This document shows positions 1-9,938 of a stretch of 64,000 nt of DNA, one piece after another (the stretch's first letter is position 1; each line of letters opens with the position of its first letter). Where the stretch lies: the NCBI GenBank assembly GCA_025363475.1, contig JANYDS010000012.1, positions 35,753 to 99,752 of the forward strand. The letters run 5' to 3'. A model generated the notes under the pieces. It ran no database searches. It was given only the letters and a program-made list of their open reading frames with translations, and had not been told where the DNA came from. This DNA comes from Terriglobia bacterium (GTDB taxonomy: Bacteria; Acidobacteriota; Terriglobia; Bryobacterales; Bryobacteraceae). The position numbers and the translations under genes are program-made.

Positions 1-1340
1 TTGTGGATGGCTTCGAGGGCACGCTGGCGCAGGTTGTGATTATCCATGCCGATGAACCACTGTTCGGTGGCACGGTAAATGGTGGCGTTATGGCAGCGCC
101 AGCAGTGGGGATAGGAATGGTTGATCTGCTCCACGGCCAGCAGTGCGCCGCGCTCTTTCAGAATTTCAATGACGAGGGGATTGCCTTCCCAAACTGTTTT
201 GCCGAGTAACTGTTCAGGCACGCCTCCTGTTGCGCCTTCGGCCTGGTAGAAGCGGCCAGCGGGGTCCACCGGACAGTAGACGGCAAGGCCGTATTGCATA
301 CCGACGACGTAATCTTCCTGACCGTGGCCGGGAGCGGTGTGGACTGCGCCTGTACCCTGTTCCAGAGTTACGTGATCGCCCAGAACTCCGAGGGATTCGC
401 GGTCGATAAAGGGATGTTTGAAGACCGCGCGGTCGAGCTTGTGACCGGCGAAGCGGGCGATAACCTGCGGATCAGGCCAGTTGCAGTTCTTCGCCGTTGC
501 CGCGACTAAATCGGAAGCGACGATGTAGACGTGGCCATCGATATCAACTGCCGAGTACTCATATTTCGGATTGAAAGCGATGCCGAGATTGGCGGGAAGC
601 GTCCAGGGTGTGGTGGTCCAGATGAGGCCGAAAACACGTTTACTGGCGAGTGCAGGGTCGAGATTCGCGGCGTCTGAAACGAGGGGAAATTCCACCCACA
701 CGGAAGGACTTTTATGGTCCGCATATTCGACTTCGGCTTCGGCCAGAGCGGTCTTGCAATGGATACACCAGTTTACCGGCTTCAGCCCTTTGTAGGCGTA
801 GCCCTGTTCGAGAAAATTGACGAAAGCACGGGCAATGGTGGCTTGGTATTCGGGCTTCATCGTGAGGTAGGGATCGTCCCAGCGGCCCAACACGCCGAGG
901 CGTTTGAAATCTTCGCGCTGCAGGTTGATCCATTTTTCAGCGTATTTGCGGCAGGCGCGGCGAATGGAGGCGACCGGCATCTGCGCCTTTTTGGGCCCCA
1001 GTTCCTGATCAACTTTGTGCTCGATGGGGAGGCCGTGGCAATCCCAGCCGGGGACGTAGGGCGAATCGTACCCTGCCATGGTTTTCGACTTCACGATGAA
1101 GTCTTTGACGATTTTGTTGAACGCGGTGCCGAGGTGAATGCGGCCATTCGCATATGGCGGGCCGTCATGCAGAATGTAAACGGGTTTTCCTGAGCGGGAG
1201 GCCCGGACCTGGGCATAGAGGTCATCCTGCGCCCAGCGGGCGAGCATTTTCGGCTCAGCCTGGGCGAGGTTGGCCTTCATGGAAAAACTCGTGCGAGGCA
1301 GATTTACGGTCTGCTTCAGATCCACATCAGCAAGATTCAT
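1..1340 (-). CDS. ileS: Isoleucyl-tRNA synthetase, N-terminal part (C-terminus beyond window start)
   Basis: Minus-strand translation from ATG at 1340: [36 protein letters not shown]...[55 protein letters not shown]; class I aaRS HIGH-region and IleS signatures. Open at window edge, so absent from ORF track. Confidence 0.95.
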   Translation of the reverse strand, partial: [446 protein letters not shown]

Positions 1341-1430
1341 TTAGGGGTGCCTTCATTATACGAAGGACCGCCGGAGGGCCTGTGCGAAGTGCTGCGCATT
1401 CGAGGGAAATGGTAGCATCAGAGCATCCGG

Positions 1431-1692
1431 ATGCCAACGATTTGTTCGTTTTATGGAATCGCAATCCGAATGTTTTTTTAACGACCATTCGCCGCCCCAC
1501 TTTCACGCCCGTTATGGCGAATTTGAGGCCACAATTGACATTGCGTCATTGTCCGTGAGGGAAGGAGAATTGCCGCGACGAGCTTTGGTGCTGGTGGGCG
1601 ACTGGGGGTTACTCCACAGGGTGGAGTTGTTGGAAAACTGTCGGCTTTGCCGCGAAAAAATCCAACCGGGAAAGATTGAGCCCCTGGCATAG
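1431..1692 (+). pseudogene. DUF4160 family protein, frameshifted at a T7 run
   Basis: Start ATG 1431 reads MPTICSFYGIAIRMFF then TAA; after removing one T of the T7 run (1473-1479) it continues NDHSPPHFHARYGEFEATIDIASLSVREGELPRRALVLVGDWGLLHRVELLENCRLCREKIQPGKIEPLA, the full DUF4160 pattern. Confidence 0.75.
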
Positions 1693-1709
1693 AAGGGAGA
1701 GTCCGTGAA

Positions 1710-1955
1710 ATGTATTGGGACGTTATCGAGGTGAGGCCAGAACCCGGATTTAGCTTGTTCGTTCGCTTCAAGGACGGATTATGCGGACACGTGCAGTTAG
1801 CACGGGAGGAACTGACCGGCGTACTTGCGCCGCTGATGGACGTGGATTTCTTTGAGCGCGTTTTTGTGGCTCAGGGTGCGGTCACATGGCCCGGCGAGAT
1901 TGACCTGGCGCCCGATGCAATGCACGCTGATATTGCGTCTCGCAAGGAACATTAG
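1710..1955 (+). CDS. DUF2442 domain-containing protein
   Basis: MYWDVIEVRPEPGFSLFVRFKDGLCGHVQL...; DUF2442-like, directly downstream of the DUF4160 gene (common pairing). Confidence 0.75.
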   Translation: MYWDVIEVRPEPGFSLFVRFKDGLCGHVQLAREELTGVLAPLMDVDFFERVFVAQGAVTWPGEIDLAPDAMHADIASRKEH

Positions 1956-1999
1956 TTTAAAAAGGAATCGGGTTACCCAAGACCGTCCTGGCAATGTTT

Positions 2000-2422
2000 T
2001 CAAAACGGAACATCGTCGTCGGTGAGCGGTGGATAGGTTTTTGAGTCAAGCTCAGCCAAACCTTTCATTATGGTATCCAGCGCAGCATCGACGCCCAGAG
2101 CTTTTGATCGCGCCATGCCGAACAAGTCCTCCAAGGTCTTGCAGGACTCAGCACTAGCCTCCAATACATGCTGCGCGAGTCGTCCGTTGTTCGCTGATTC
2201 AACTATTTCGCTATTCTGATCTTGGATCTCGATGACGTAGTCGGTTAGCTTGCGCTGGTAATTATCGTCCCGGCAGGTAACAGTTTTTATCACGACTGTG
2301 GATTCCGGAAACGAAACCGGAAAGCAGTCCTCCTCGGCTCATTTTTGCCAGTCAAGGAGACCTTTGGCGGAAAGGACTTGGAGTCTTTTCACCAACTGCC
2401 AAATGCGATCCATGGCGGTCAT
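2000..2422 (-). pseudogene. Hypothetical protein (gene B) with one in-frame TGA
   Basis: ATG 2422: MTAMDRIWQLVKRLQVLSAKGLLDWQK-TGA(2341-2339)-AEEDCFPVSFPESTVVIKTVTCRDDNYQRKLTDYVIEIQDQNSEIVES...LTDDDVPF in one frame. ATGA overlap with upstream gene A. Confidence 0.55.
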
Positions 2423-2980
2423 GCTCTAATCTCCTCTTTTAGCGACATCAAAACAACGTTGATATTTTCGATTTCCATCGACAGTACTCCGTTCATTCGT
2501 GCAATCCCCACGGGGTCGGTCTTCGACTCCAGCGCCTGTTCAACCTTGCGCTCAATACCCCTGATTTGGCTTAGTTAGGCTGCGGGTAATGGCGGTCTTA
2601 TTTTCGGGTGAAAGGTTCAGGTGTTCTTCGCGCAGCGACATCAGCGCAGTTTTCAGCGCCGCATAGCGTCAGGAAGAATATCCCAGGCACCTTGTCGATG
2701 AAGCCGCCGAATTTCTTCCATGGTCGCCATAGCCGATGCGAAGTCAAATAGAGCGCTTGCCGCCATCAAGCTACGCTTCATTGCCAAGGCCCGCGTCGCC
2801 AGTTTGCTCCGCAGCACTCTTGGCTTTCCCTACCGCCCATAACGTAAAACAAAACCCGATTATTGAGACGACAAGTCCCGCGACGCTTGCAATGTCTCCA
2901 AAATATTTGGTTATGAATACGGACACGGTCAGCTGTCGGAGTGTACCAAAAGACCCTCCCGGGCCGCAGTTGCCAAAATC
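2419..2980 (-). pseudogene. Hypothetical small membrane/helical protein (gene A) with about three frameshifts
   Basis: Successive frames read ITKYFGDIASVAGLVVSIIGFCFTLWAVGKAKSAAEQT / LAMKRSLMAASALFDFASAMATMEEIRRLHRQGAWDILPD / YAALKTALMSLREEHLNLSPENKTAITRSLT / QIRGIERKVEQALESKTDPVGIARMNGVLSMEIENINVVLMSLKEEIRA*. Upstream boundary approximate. Confidence 0.6.
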
Positions 2981-3111
2981 GGGAACGCCTACCAGCACGC
3001 CGGAACATGCCGTGTGGCTGTTCACCAAAAATAAGGTATTGTGTTCTTAGCTATCAGGTCGAAAGCTGACTGCCCCAATTAAGTGCAAAGAGCCGTGTGG
3101 TTGGATGAGAT

Positions 3112-3185
3112 TGGCAGGGAGATAGGGATTCGAACCCCAATACGCAGAACCAGAATCTGCAGTCCTACCGTTGAACGATCTCCCT
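3112..3185 (-). tRNA. tRNA-Gln (anticodon CTG), CCA encoded
   Basis: Minus strand AGGGAGATCGTTCAACGGTAGGACTGCAGATTCTGGTTCTGCGTATTGGGGTTCGAATCCCTATCTCCCTGCCA folds as cloverleaf: acceptor AGGGAGA/TCTCCCT, anticodon stem GCAGA/TCTGC, loop TTCTGGT, T-loop TTCGAAT. Confidence 0.95.
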
Positions 3186-3233
3186 GCAAGGAGTGGACAC
3201 GGATATCTACATCTTACAACGGATACCCGGATC

Positions 3234-4685
3234 TTACAACTTGCGGCCGATGATGGCGTAGTCGAGACCGCCGAAAAAGCGTTCACGGAACTTTTCGGGT
3301 AGTTCGGTCAGTTCCGGCCATTGATCTACGGCTGGTGCCAGCTTGTGAACCACCATCCCGCCCATGCCCGATTCTTCCATATAAAACGCCACCAGCGGAT
3401 GCGGCACGGGCCGGGTATGGGTGGGGTCCAGATAAAAGTAGCTGGCGAAAATGGCGAGACACTCGGGATTTGGTGTTTCAATCGCGAGTACCCCGCCCCG
3501 CCGTAGTTTTGCCGCGCAAAGACGGATCATTTCCGGCAATATCGCCGGTTCCAGATGTTCCACGACCTGGGAACTGAAGATGGCGTCGAATTCCCCGTCA
3601 GGCAGGGTTGCGAGGTAAGGGAACAGGTCCGCTGTTTCGGCGTTCAGGCCTTTACCGCGGCACTGTTTTACGGATTCGTCGCTGAGGTCTATGCCCCGTG
3701 CATTCACGCCCAATTCGCGCATTAGCTCCAGAAATTCGCCGCGACCGCAGCCGATATCGAGAACATCGTGGCGGTCAGAGAAGTAAGGCCGGTAAATTTC
3801 CAGGCTGCGGCGGATCTCTTCTTCCGAGCCGCGAAAACGATACGCGAAACGTGTGTAGTCAACCGCTGCAGCGTCCGCCATACCGCTGAGCGGAATGGCT
3901 GCCGGGACTGGTGCAGGAGTAGTTGCCGCCTGTTGGGGCGCACGCATACGAATAATCCTCAGCTCATCATGGATCAGCCGGTCATATTCGGCACGGATTT
4001 TCTCGAGATCGGTCCAGAGCCGTTTCTGTATGTCGATTGTGGAACGGTCAATTGCATTAAGATAATCGGTGTGCTGCGCCTTGACGATTTCACGGAAGTT
4101 TGACTCCATCAACGATGACCGGTGCTGGAACGCCCCCTGCAAATCGGCTGCGTTGCGCAGGAACTGAATTTCGTTGGCGGCTACTTTGCGTTCCCATTCC
4201 ACGCGCCATTCACTCCAGTGAATCCGGATGTCCTTGAGCTCGCGCGTTTCAGCACGAAGGTCACGGGCTTCGGCACGCAAGGGTTCCAATTCGGCGCGTG
4301 TCGATTGCAGTTCCGAGTTGGCCTGACTGGCGAGTGAGACCAACGCGTGGTTGTGCTCATTAAGCGCTTCCAGTACCGCTTCGAGGGCGGAAACCATCTC
4401 GCGGTTGTAGGCTACCTGATCACGAACGAACCACTGCAACCCACGCGCGACCAGGGTCTTGATCTTCTGAATGATTGAATTGGCAAGGCCGCCCGAACGC
4501 GGGTTCACGCTGCCGATGGCTGCGATCTTGGCCTGAGCGGCGTCGCGCGCATGAACCACGGGCATCAGGTCGGCAACGGGAACACGGATATTCCCGGTTT
4601 CGCCGTCGCCTGGCTGGGGATAACGGGTCCGCACGCGGTCGCGGACGGCCTGAATGATGGCGTTTAGCTCGCCGATTTCGTCCAT
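3234..4685 (-). CDS. Class I SAM-dependent methyltransferase with N-terminal coiled-coil
   Basis: C-terminal VLDIGCGRGEFLELMRELGVNARGIDLSDE motif I; long helical N-terminal region. Confidence 0.85.
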   Translation of the reverse strand: MDEIGELNAIIQAVRDRVRTRYPQPGDGETGNIRVPVADLMPVVHARDAAQAKIAAIGSVNPRSGGLANSIIQKIKTLVARGLQWFVRDQVAYNREMVSALEAVLEALNEHNHALVSLASQANSELQSTRAELEPLRAEARDLRAETRELKDIRIHWSEWRVEWERKVAANEIQFLRNAADLQGAFQHRSSLMESNFREIVKAQHTDYLNAIDRSTIDIQKRLWTDLEKIRAEYDRLIHDELRIIRMRAPQQAATTPAPVPAAIPLSGMADAAAVDYTRFAYRFRGSEEEIRRSLEIYRPYFSDRHDVLDIGCGRGEFLELMRELGVNARGIDLSDESVKQCRGKGLNAETADLFPYLATLPDGEFDAIFSSQVVEHLEPAILPEMIRLCAAKLRRGGVLAIETPNPECLAIFASYFYLDPTHTRPVPHPLVAFYMEESGMGGMVVHKLAPAVDQWPELTELPEKFRERFFGGLDYAIIGRKL

Positions 4686-5056
4686 TGCGCCACCATTCGC
4701 GAGCCGAGGCCGCCGCGCGGGGTAAAGTCGCCCGTCACGGTCACGCTTGCCGGCTGGCAGGCTTTCACGATATCGCGCAAAAAGCAGTTGACCAGGTTTT
4801 CCTGAAAGATGCCCAGGTCACGATAGGCCAGAGTGTACATTTTGAGCGACTTCAGTTCGAGGCACAGCTGATCCGGCACGTAGCGGATGGTGATAGTGCC
4901 GAAATCGGGGAGGCCGGTTTTGGGACAGACGGACGTGAACTCGGGTATGGAAATCTCAATTTCGTAGTTGGGAAATTGATTCGGCCAGGTATCGATTGCG
5001 GGAAGCGGAGCATCGATTCCTGATGTAGCGTGAGTCTCGGTATAACCGGTGCTCAT
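4664..5056 (-). CDS. queF: NADPH-dependent 7-cyano-7-deazaguanine (preQ0) reductase
   Basis: YEIEISIPEFTSVCPKTGLPDFGTITIRYVPDQLCLELKSLKMY...FTPRGG, QueF signature. Confidence 0.95.
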   Translation of the reverse strand: MSTGYTETHATSGIDAPLPAIDTWPNQFPNYEIEISIPEFTSVCPKTGLPDFGTITIRYVPDQLCLELKSLKMYTLAYRDLGIFQENLVNCFLRDIVKACQPASVTVTGDFTPRGGLGSRMVAQWTKSAS

Positions 5057-6273
5057 TTGGTTTTCGGCTCCAGTTCACGGGAGAGCAGGTCGAGAAAAAG
5101 ACCGACGTCGGTTACCACGCCAACAGCTTGGCCGGTGCCACGGTCACTGACCTTGGTAGCGACGGCGGGATTGATATCCACGCATACGATGCGGACCCAG
5201 CTTGGCAGCATGTTGCCCGTCGCGATCGAGTGCAGCATTGAGCCCAGGCACAGCACCAGGCCAGCCGGCTTCAGCACGGCCGCATAGGCATCCTGCGCGG
5301 CGTTCATATCGGTGATGGTGTCAGGCAGCGGACCATCGTCACGCAGGCTGCCGGCAAGAACGAAGGGGATGTTGTTCTTCACGCATTCGTACATCACCCC
5401 CGTTTTCAAACGTCCGCTTTCGACGGCACCCTTGACGCCGCCTGCGTGATTCACGGCATTGATGGCACGCATGTGATTGCGGTGGCCGTGCTCGGCCTGA
5501 CGACCGTCTTCCATACGCACGCCGAGCGAGGTTCCGAAGAGCGCGGATTCAATATCGTGAACGCCCAAGGCATTGCCAGCCAGCAGCGCGTCAACCCAGT
5601 GGTCTCGGATCAGCTTCGAGAGCCCGACTGCGCCACCCGTGTGAATAACAACCGGTCCGGCAACGGCCACAATTGTCTTGCCTTGTTCTTTCGCCTGACG
5701 TGCCAGCGCGGCTGTTTGCCGAACGGCAGTTTCCACCTGGCGTTCGGAGGAAATTTCATTCGACATGAAGGCGAATGCCAGCCGGTCACGCTCTTTCGCT
5801 TCCGGGGTAACGCGGATTCCGCCCATGCCGGTAACGACATAATCGCCAGCCTTTAAATCGCGCAGGCGGCGACACCAGGCTTCTTTGCCGCGCACGGCCA
5901 CCATCGCGTCCATACGCTGGCTCTGTACTTCCACCCATTCACCGGCGATGCGGATGTGCGTATGGTGGTTGCTGGTTGAATAGAAATCTTCCGGCGCGCA
6001 CTGGTCACGCTCGACAAGACCCAGAACGGCATCGCCCGATTCGGCAGGGGAGCAGCCCAGCACCAGAAGCTGCGCGAGAACGTGATCCATCTGCGTGCGC
6101 GAATCGGCCTGGAGGCGCAAGCGCAGGTAGGACGGGTCGCCATTAGTGCGCCCGATGCGGAACTGCTCTACTTCGAAACGCCCCTGTGATTCGACAACTT
6201 TATCGAAGATCTGCTCCATCACGTGGGAGTCGATGAGGTGGCCTTCGGCTTGTACAACTTCTTCAAATTGCAT
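5053..6273 (-). CDS. TIGR00300 / LOR-SDH conserved-domain protein (ornithine cyclodeaminase-type)
   Basis: MQFEEVVQAEGHLIDSHVMEQIFDKVVESQGRFEVEQFRIGRTN...GPVVIHTGGA...; recognised TIGR00300 pattern. Confidence 0.8.
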   Translation of the reverse strand: MQFEEVVQAEGHLIDSHVMEQIFDKVVESQGRFEVEQFRIGRTNGDPSYLRLRLQADSRTQMDHVLAQLLVLGCSPAESGDAVLGLVERDQCAPEDFYSTSNHHTHIRIAGEWVEVQSQRMDAMVAVRGKEAWCRRLRDLKAGDYVVTGMGGIRVTPEAKERDRLAFAFMSNEISSERQVETAVRQTAALARQAKEQGKTIVAVAGPVVIHTGGAVGLSKLIRDHWVDALLAGNALGVHDIESALFGTSLGVRMEDGRQAEHGHRNHMRAINAVNHAGGVKGAVESGRLKTGVMYECVKNNIPFVLAGSLRDDGPLPDTITDMNAAQDAYAAVLKPAGLVLCLGSMLHSIATGNMLPSWVRIVCVDINPAVATKVSDRGTGQAVGVVTDVGLFLDLLSRELEPKTK

Positions 6274-6465
6274 GGAAGTACCAGTTTACTTCGCCGCGCG
6301 TTCGCCCGCTTAATGTGCCGCAGAACTCAGGAAAGCATAAACAAGGCTGTTTTTTATACATTTCCCTGCTTTACAAGCCTTACGGCGTTACGTATGATGA
6401 AGACGACTCGTGAACAGATATCGTCGGGAGCCTAATAAACAAAGGGGTTGCGCGCAGGTACTGAA

Positions 6466-6528
6466 GTACGGGGACAAGTTTTTGGAGTACGGGGACAAGT
6501 TTTGAAAGTTCGGGAAAAGGAAACGGGA
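6466..6528 (+). repeat. 21-bp tandem repeat (about 2.5 to 3 copies) in HU gene leader
   Basis: gtacggggacaagtttttgga / gtacggggacaagttttgaaa / gttcgggaaaaggaaacggga. Confidence 0.8.
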
Positions 6529-6534
6529 GGCTTG

Positions 6535-6867
6535 ATGGCAACACAGAGAATGACGCAGACGCAGCTGGTGCGGGCACTGGCTGAGGCAGGGGAAGTTTCG
6601 AATAAACAGTCGCGGGCGATCCTGGACGCACTGGGCGGTCTGGCCGTGAGTGAAGTGAAGAAGAACGGGGTCTTTGTTCTGCCGGGGATTGGCAGACTGG
6701 TCCGTGTGGATCGTGCGGCGCGCCTCGGTCGCAACCCGGCGACGGGCGAATCGATTAAGATTCCGGCCAAGAAAGTGGTGAAGTTCCGCGTGGCGAAAGC
6801 CGCGAAGGATGCCATTGTTCCGCCCAAGGCAGCCAAAGACGCGAAAGTAGCGAAAGCCAAAAAGTAG
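6535..6867 (+). CDS. HU family DNA-binding protein with Lys/Ala-rich tail
   Basis: MATQRMTQTQLVRALAEAGEVSNKQSRAILDALGGLAVSEVKKNGVFVLPGIGRLVRVDRAARLGRNPATGESIKIPAKKVVKFRVAKAAKDA...KAKK. Confidence 0.9.
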   Translation: MATQRMTQTQLVRALAEAGEVSNKQSRAILDALGGLAVSEVKKNGVFVLPGIGRLVRVDRAARLGRNPATGESIKIPAKKVVKFRVAKAAKDAIVPPKAAKDAKVAKAKK

Positions 6868-6893
6868 AAATACAGACAGCGACTACGAAACAA

Positions 6894-6935
6894 AACCCCG
6901 CGACAACCGAATGGGCTGTCGCGGGGTTATTATTT
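6894..6935 (+). terminator. Rho-independent terminator after HU gene
   Basis: Perfect 12-bp stem AACCCCGCGACA/TGTCGCGGGGTT followed by T-rich attatttt. Confidence 0.85.
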
Positions 6936-6987
6936 TCTGATCTCTTTCGAAGCCGTGCCGCCCGACTTGCCGGCAGCGTGTTGAAGC

Positions 6988-7191
6988 TTAGGCCTGCTTC
7001 TTGGGTTCTACGGAGGGCTCTTCTTCAGTTTTGATCGCTTGCTTGAAGTTTTTGATGCCTTCGCCCAAACCTTTTGCTACTTCCGGGATCTTCTTGCCGC
7101 CAAAAAGCAGCACCGCAACTCCGAGGACAACCATGAGTTCCGTTCCCGAAAGGCCACCAAAACCAGCAGTCTGAAAGCTTTGTGCCAACAT
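6988..7191 (-). CDS. tatA: Sec-independent translocase TatA/E
   Basis: [58 protein letters not shown], TatA motif [21 protein letters not shown]. Confidence 0.93.
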   Translation of the reverse strand: MLAQSFQTAGFGGLSGTELMVVLGVAVLLFGGKKIPEVAKGLGEGIKNFKQAIKTEEEPSVEPKKQA

Positions 7192-7267
7192 TATACGGCC
7201 ACCTTTCATCCACCATTGTACGGTTGCACTGTTCTCAGTTGCAAGCCGGGGTGAAATATGCTGAAAG

Positions 7268-7543
7268 ATGATGGACTGGCACCAACACAGCGAAGCGATT
7301 GGATTCTGGGCCGGGGCGCTTACCACTTCGTCATTTGTTCCGCAGGTGGTTAACACCTGGCGAACGAACGGCCACGGACTTTCGTGGGCGATGCTGACGC
7401 TGTTTGGAGCCGGAATCACTTTGTGGCTCTGGTACGGGCTGGTTGAACATTCAATGCCGGTGACGCTGGCCAATGCGCTCACGCTGGGGCAGATTGCGCT
7501 GATTGCCGGGATTAAACTTTTTAAGCGCGGGCCGCACGCATAA
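7268..7543 (+). CDS. SemiSWEET-type sugar transporter
   Basis: [51 protein letters not shown]; three TM, PQ-loop/MtN3 pattern. Confidence 0.9.
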   Translation: MMDWHQHSEAIGFWAGALTTSSFVPQVVNTWRTNGHGLSWAMLTLFGAGITLWLWYGLVEHSMPVTLANALTLGQIALIAGIKLFKRGPHA

Positions 7544-9194
7544 GCTCTGCTGCGTTGCGGAGGGCTTCGGGCGTCAGCGTTTGGCCGCTTAACATCCTGC
7601 CGATTTCTTCGGTACTTGCAACTGGCGTGAGCTCTTCGATTTGGGCTACTGTACGCCCGGCGCGTTCAAACTTGCCCACACGGTAATGATGGTCGGCAAA
7701 GCAGGCGATTTGGGCCAGATGCGTGACGCAAATGACCTGGTTTTCCGCTGCGAGTGTCTTGAGGCGACGTGCAACGCCTTCTGCGGCACGGCCGCCGATC
7801 CCTGTATCGACTTCATCGAAAACCAGGGTCCGGGGGGAGGCGTTTGGGTTCGATTTGCCGCCGGCGAGGCAGGTTTTCAGCGCGAGAGCGATGCGCGAAA
7901 GTTCTCCACCGGAAGCCACGCGTTCGAGCGGGCGGGGTTCTTCGCCAGGATTAGGGGACACCAGAAACTGAGCGCGGTCTGCGCCGGTTTCGGACCAAAC
8001 AGCCGGTTCTACTTCGATACGGAACACGGTCCGGTCCATCGCCAGCGGCTTCAGTTCTTCTTCCACACGTTTGCCCAGGGTCTGAGCGACAGTTTTGCGC
8101 TGCGCCGTGAGATTCGCCGCCGCAAGTTCAAAATCTTTGGCGCGGGTCTGCAGTTCGTGCCGCAGCTCTTCGAGGCGCTCGCCGGCGGTTTCCACTTCGC
8201 TGATTTTCTTCACGACATCGTCGAGAAACACGAGCATCACTTCGGCGGAGCCGCCGTATTTACGCTTTAGTTTGTCGATGGCAGCGAGTCGGCTTTCGAT
8301 TTCTTCGAGACGATCCGGGTTGGCTTCAATGTGGCCCAGGTAGTCGCGCAGGGAGAAAGAAACATCCTGAATGGCGATCAGGGCGGGTTCCAGAGTCTGG
8401 CGGACTGGTTCCATCTGACCATCAATCTTCGCCAGCTCATCGAGCTTCTTCGCAACGGAACGCACGATGGAGAGGGCCGATTCGGGGGCTTCGTAAAGAG
8501 CTTCGAAGGCTGCACCGGCGGTTTCGAGAAGGCGACCGGAATTTTGCTGGATGCGTCGTTCCGCTTCGAGTTCGGTGTCTTCGCCTGCACGCAGGCCGGC
8601 AGCTTCCAGTTCGCGGCGCTGGAACTGCCACAGGTCGAGCATGCGGGTCTTTTCCTGATCGGAATTTTCGAGGCGTGCGATTTCGTCCGCGATACTCTTC
8701 CACGCAGTGAATACCTCCCGCGCCGCCATGCGCTGACCGCGCAAAGTACCAAAGGTATCGAGCATGGCCAGTTGTGACGCCGCTTCAAAAAGAAGCTGCT
8801 GATCATGCTGCCCGTGGATATCACCGAGGTGGGGTGCAAGATCTTTAAGCAGCGCCACCGTGGCGGGGCGGTTGTTCACGAAGACGCGGCTCTTGCCCGT
8901 GGAAAGGATCTCGCGATCAATGATCAGCTCAGAATCCGCGCTTTCAAAGCCCGCACTTTGCAGAACCGCTTCGGCCTTCGCACTGGTATCGAAGATGCCG
9001 GAGACGCGCGCTTTCTCTTCGCCGGAACGGATCATGTCGCTTGACGCGCGACCGCCGAACAGCAGCCCCAGTGCGTCCACAACAATAGATTTACCGCTTC
9101 CGGTTTCACCCGTAAGCAGGTTCAGGCCGGTATGGAAACGCACGCGAAGGCGGTCAACTACGGCGTAATTTTCGACGACAAGTTCGTGGAGCAC
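7521..9194 (-). CDS. recN: DNA repair protein RecN
   Basis: [51 protein letters not shown] ... [23 protein letters not shown]. Confidence 0.96.
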   Translation of the reverse strand: MLHELVVENYAVVDRLRVRFHTGLNLLTGETGSGKSIVVDALGLLFGGRASSDMIRSGEEKARVSGIFDTSAKAEAVLQSAGFESADSELIIDREILSTGKSRVFVNNRPATVALLKDLAPHLGDIHGQHDQQLLFEAASQLAMLDTFGTLRGQRMAAREVFTAWKSIADEIARLENSDQEKTRMLDLWQFQRRELEAAGLRAGEDTELEAERRIQQNSGRLLETAGAAFEALYEAPESALSIVRSVAKKLDELAKIDGQMEPVRQTLEPALIAIQDVSFSLRDYLGHIEANPDRLEEIESRLAAIDKLKRKYGGSAEVMLVFLDDVVKKISEVETAGERLEELRHELQTRAKDFELAAANLTAQRKTVAQTLGKRVEEELKPLAMDRTVFRIEVEPAVWSETGADRAQFLVSPNPGEEPRPLERVASGGELSRIALALKTCLAGGKSNPNASPRTLVFDEVDTGIGGRAAEGVARRLKTLAAENQVICVTHLAQIACFADHHYRVGKFERAGRTVAQIEELTPVASTEEIGRMLSGQTLTPEALRNAAELMRAARA

Positions 9195-9236
9195 CCGATC
9201 CGATTATAGAAGCCGGGGTCCGCACGTTATATTTGG

Positions 9237-9938
9237 GTGGTGGACGACATGTTTCCGAGTGCCGCTGTTGCTCTATTTTTGCAGCAAAACAGCTTCATTG
9301 ATCTGGTTAGCCATGGCACCGTGCTGACTTATGCCGTGCTGGGTGTGCTGGTGATTTTTTCGATTCTCTCGCTCACCATTATTTTTTCCAAGCTGTCGTC
9401 ATTCGGGGCGGCGCGGCAGAGTGATGAACGTTTTTTGCGGGCCTTCCGCAAGGCGGGTAACCTCGAAGCGGCGATGGTGGCCAGTGAACAGTACAGGCCC
9501 TCACCTCTGGTGGCTGTCTTCGACCATGGCTATGCGGAAGTAACGCGGCAGGTGACGGCACGCGGCGGCGTCTCGCATGGGGAATCCATCAATCGCAGTT
9601 TGCAACTGGGCACGAATGAACAAATCGCGCGGTTGGAACGAAACTTGAGCTGGCTTGCAACCACGGCGTCGGTTTCGCCGTTTATTGGTTTGTTGGGTAC
9701 GGTGATTGGGATCATTCGCGCGTTTCAGAATTTGGGAGCGGCGGGGAGTACCAGTTTGCGTGCGGTCGGCCCCGGTATTTCGGAAGCTCTGGTGGCGACT
9801 GCCGTTGGGCTGGTAGCCGCGATTCCCGCAGCCGTGGCCTATAACCATTTCGGCCATCAGCTCAAGGAACTGGGCGGACGCATGGACGATTTTTCGCTGG
9901 AATTTCTGAATCTGATTGACCGGAGTTTTGGGGAATAA
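9237..9938 (+). CDS. tolQ: MotA/TolQ/ExbB proton channel family protein
   Basis: TolQ-like TM protein (SPFIGLLGTVIGIIRAFQNLG), first gene of tol-pal operon. Confidence 0.93.
   Translation: MVDDMFPSAAVALFLQQNSFIDLVSHGTVLTYAVLGVLVIFSILSLTIIFSKLSSFGAARQSDERFLRAFRKAGNLEAAMVASEQYRPSPLVAVFDHGYAEVTRQVTARGGVSHGESINRSLQLGTNEQIARLERNLSWLATTASVSPFIGLLGTVIGIIRAFQNLGAAGSTSLRAVGPGISEALVATAVGLVAAIPAAVAYNHFGHQLKELGGRMDDFSLEFLNLIDRSFGE

Noticed and set aside
3-1193. Plus-strand ORFs across 1-1340
   Set aside because: Antisense to ileS, which is a clear full-frame match.
6274-6440. preQ1 riboswitch upstream of the queF cluster
   Set aside because: No match to the preQ1 aptamer consensus seen in the leader.
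7641-8777. Plus-strand ORFs antisense to recN
   Set aside because: Shadow ORFs opposite an unambiguous RecN.
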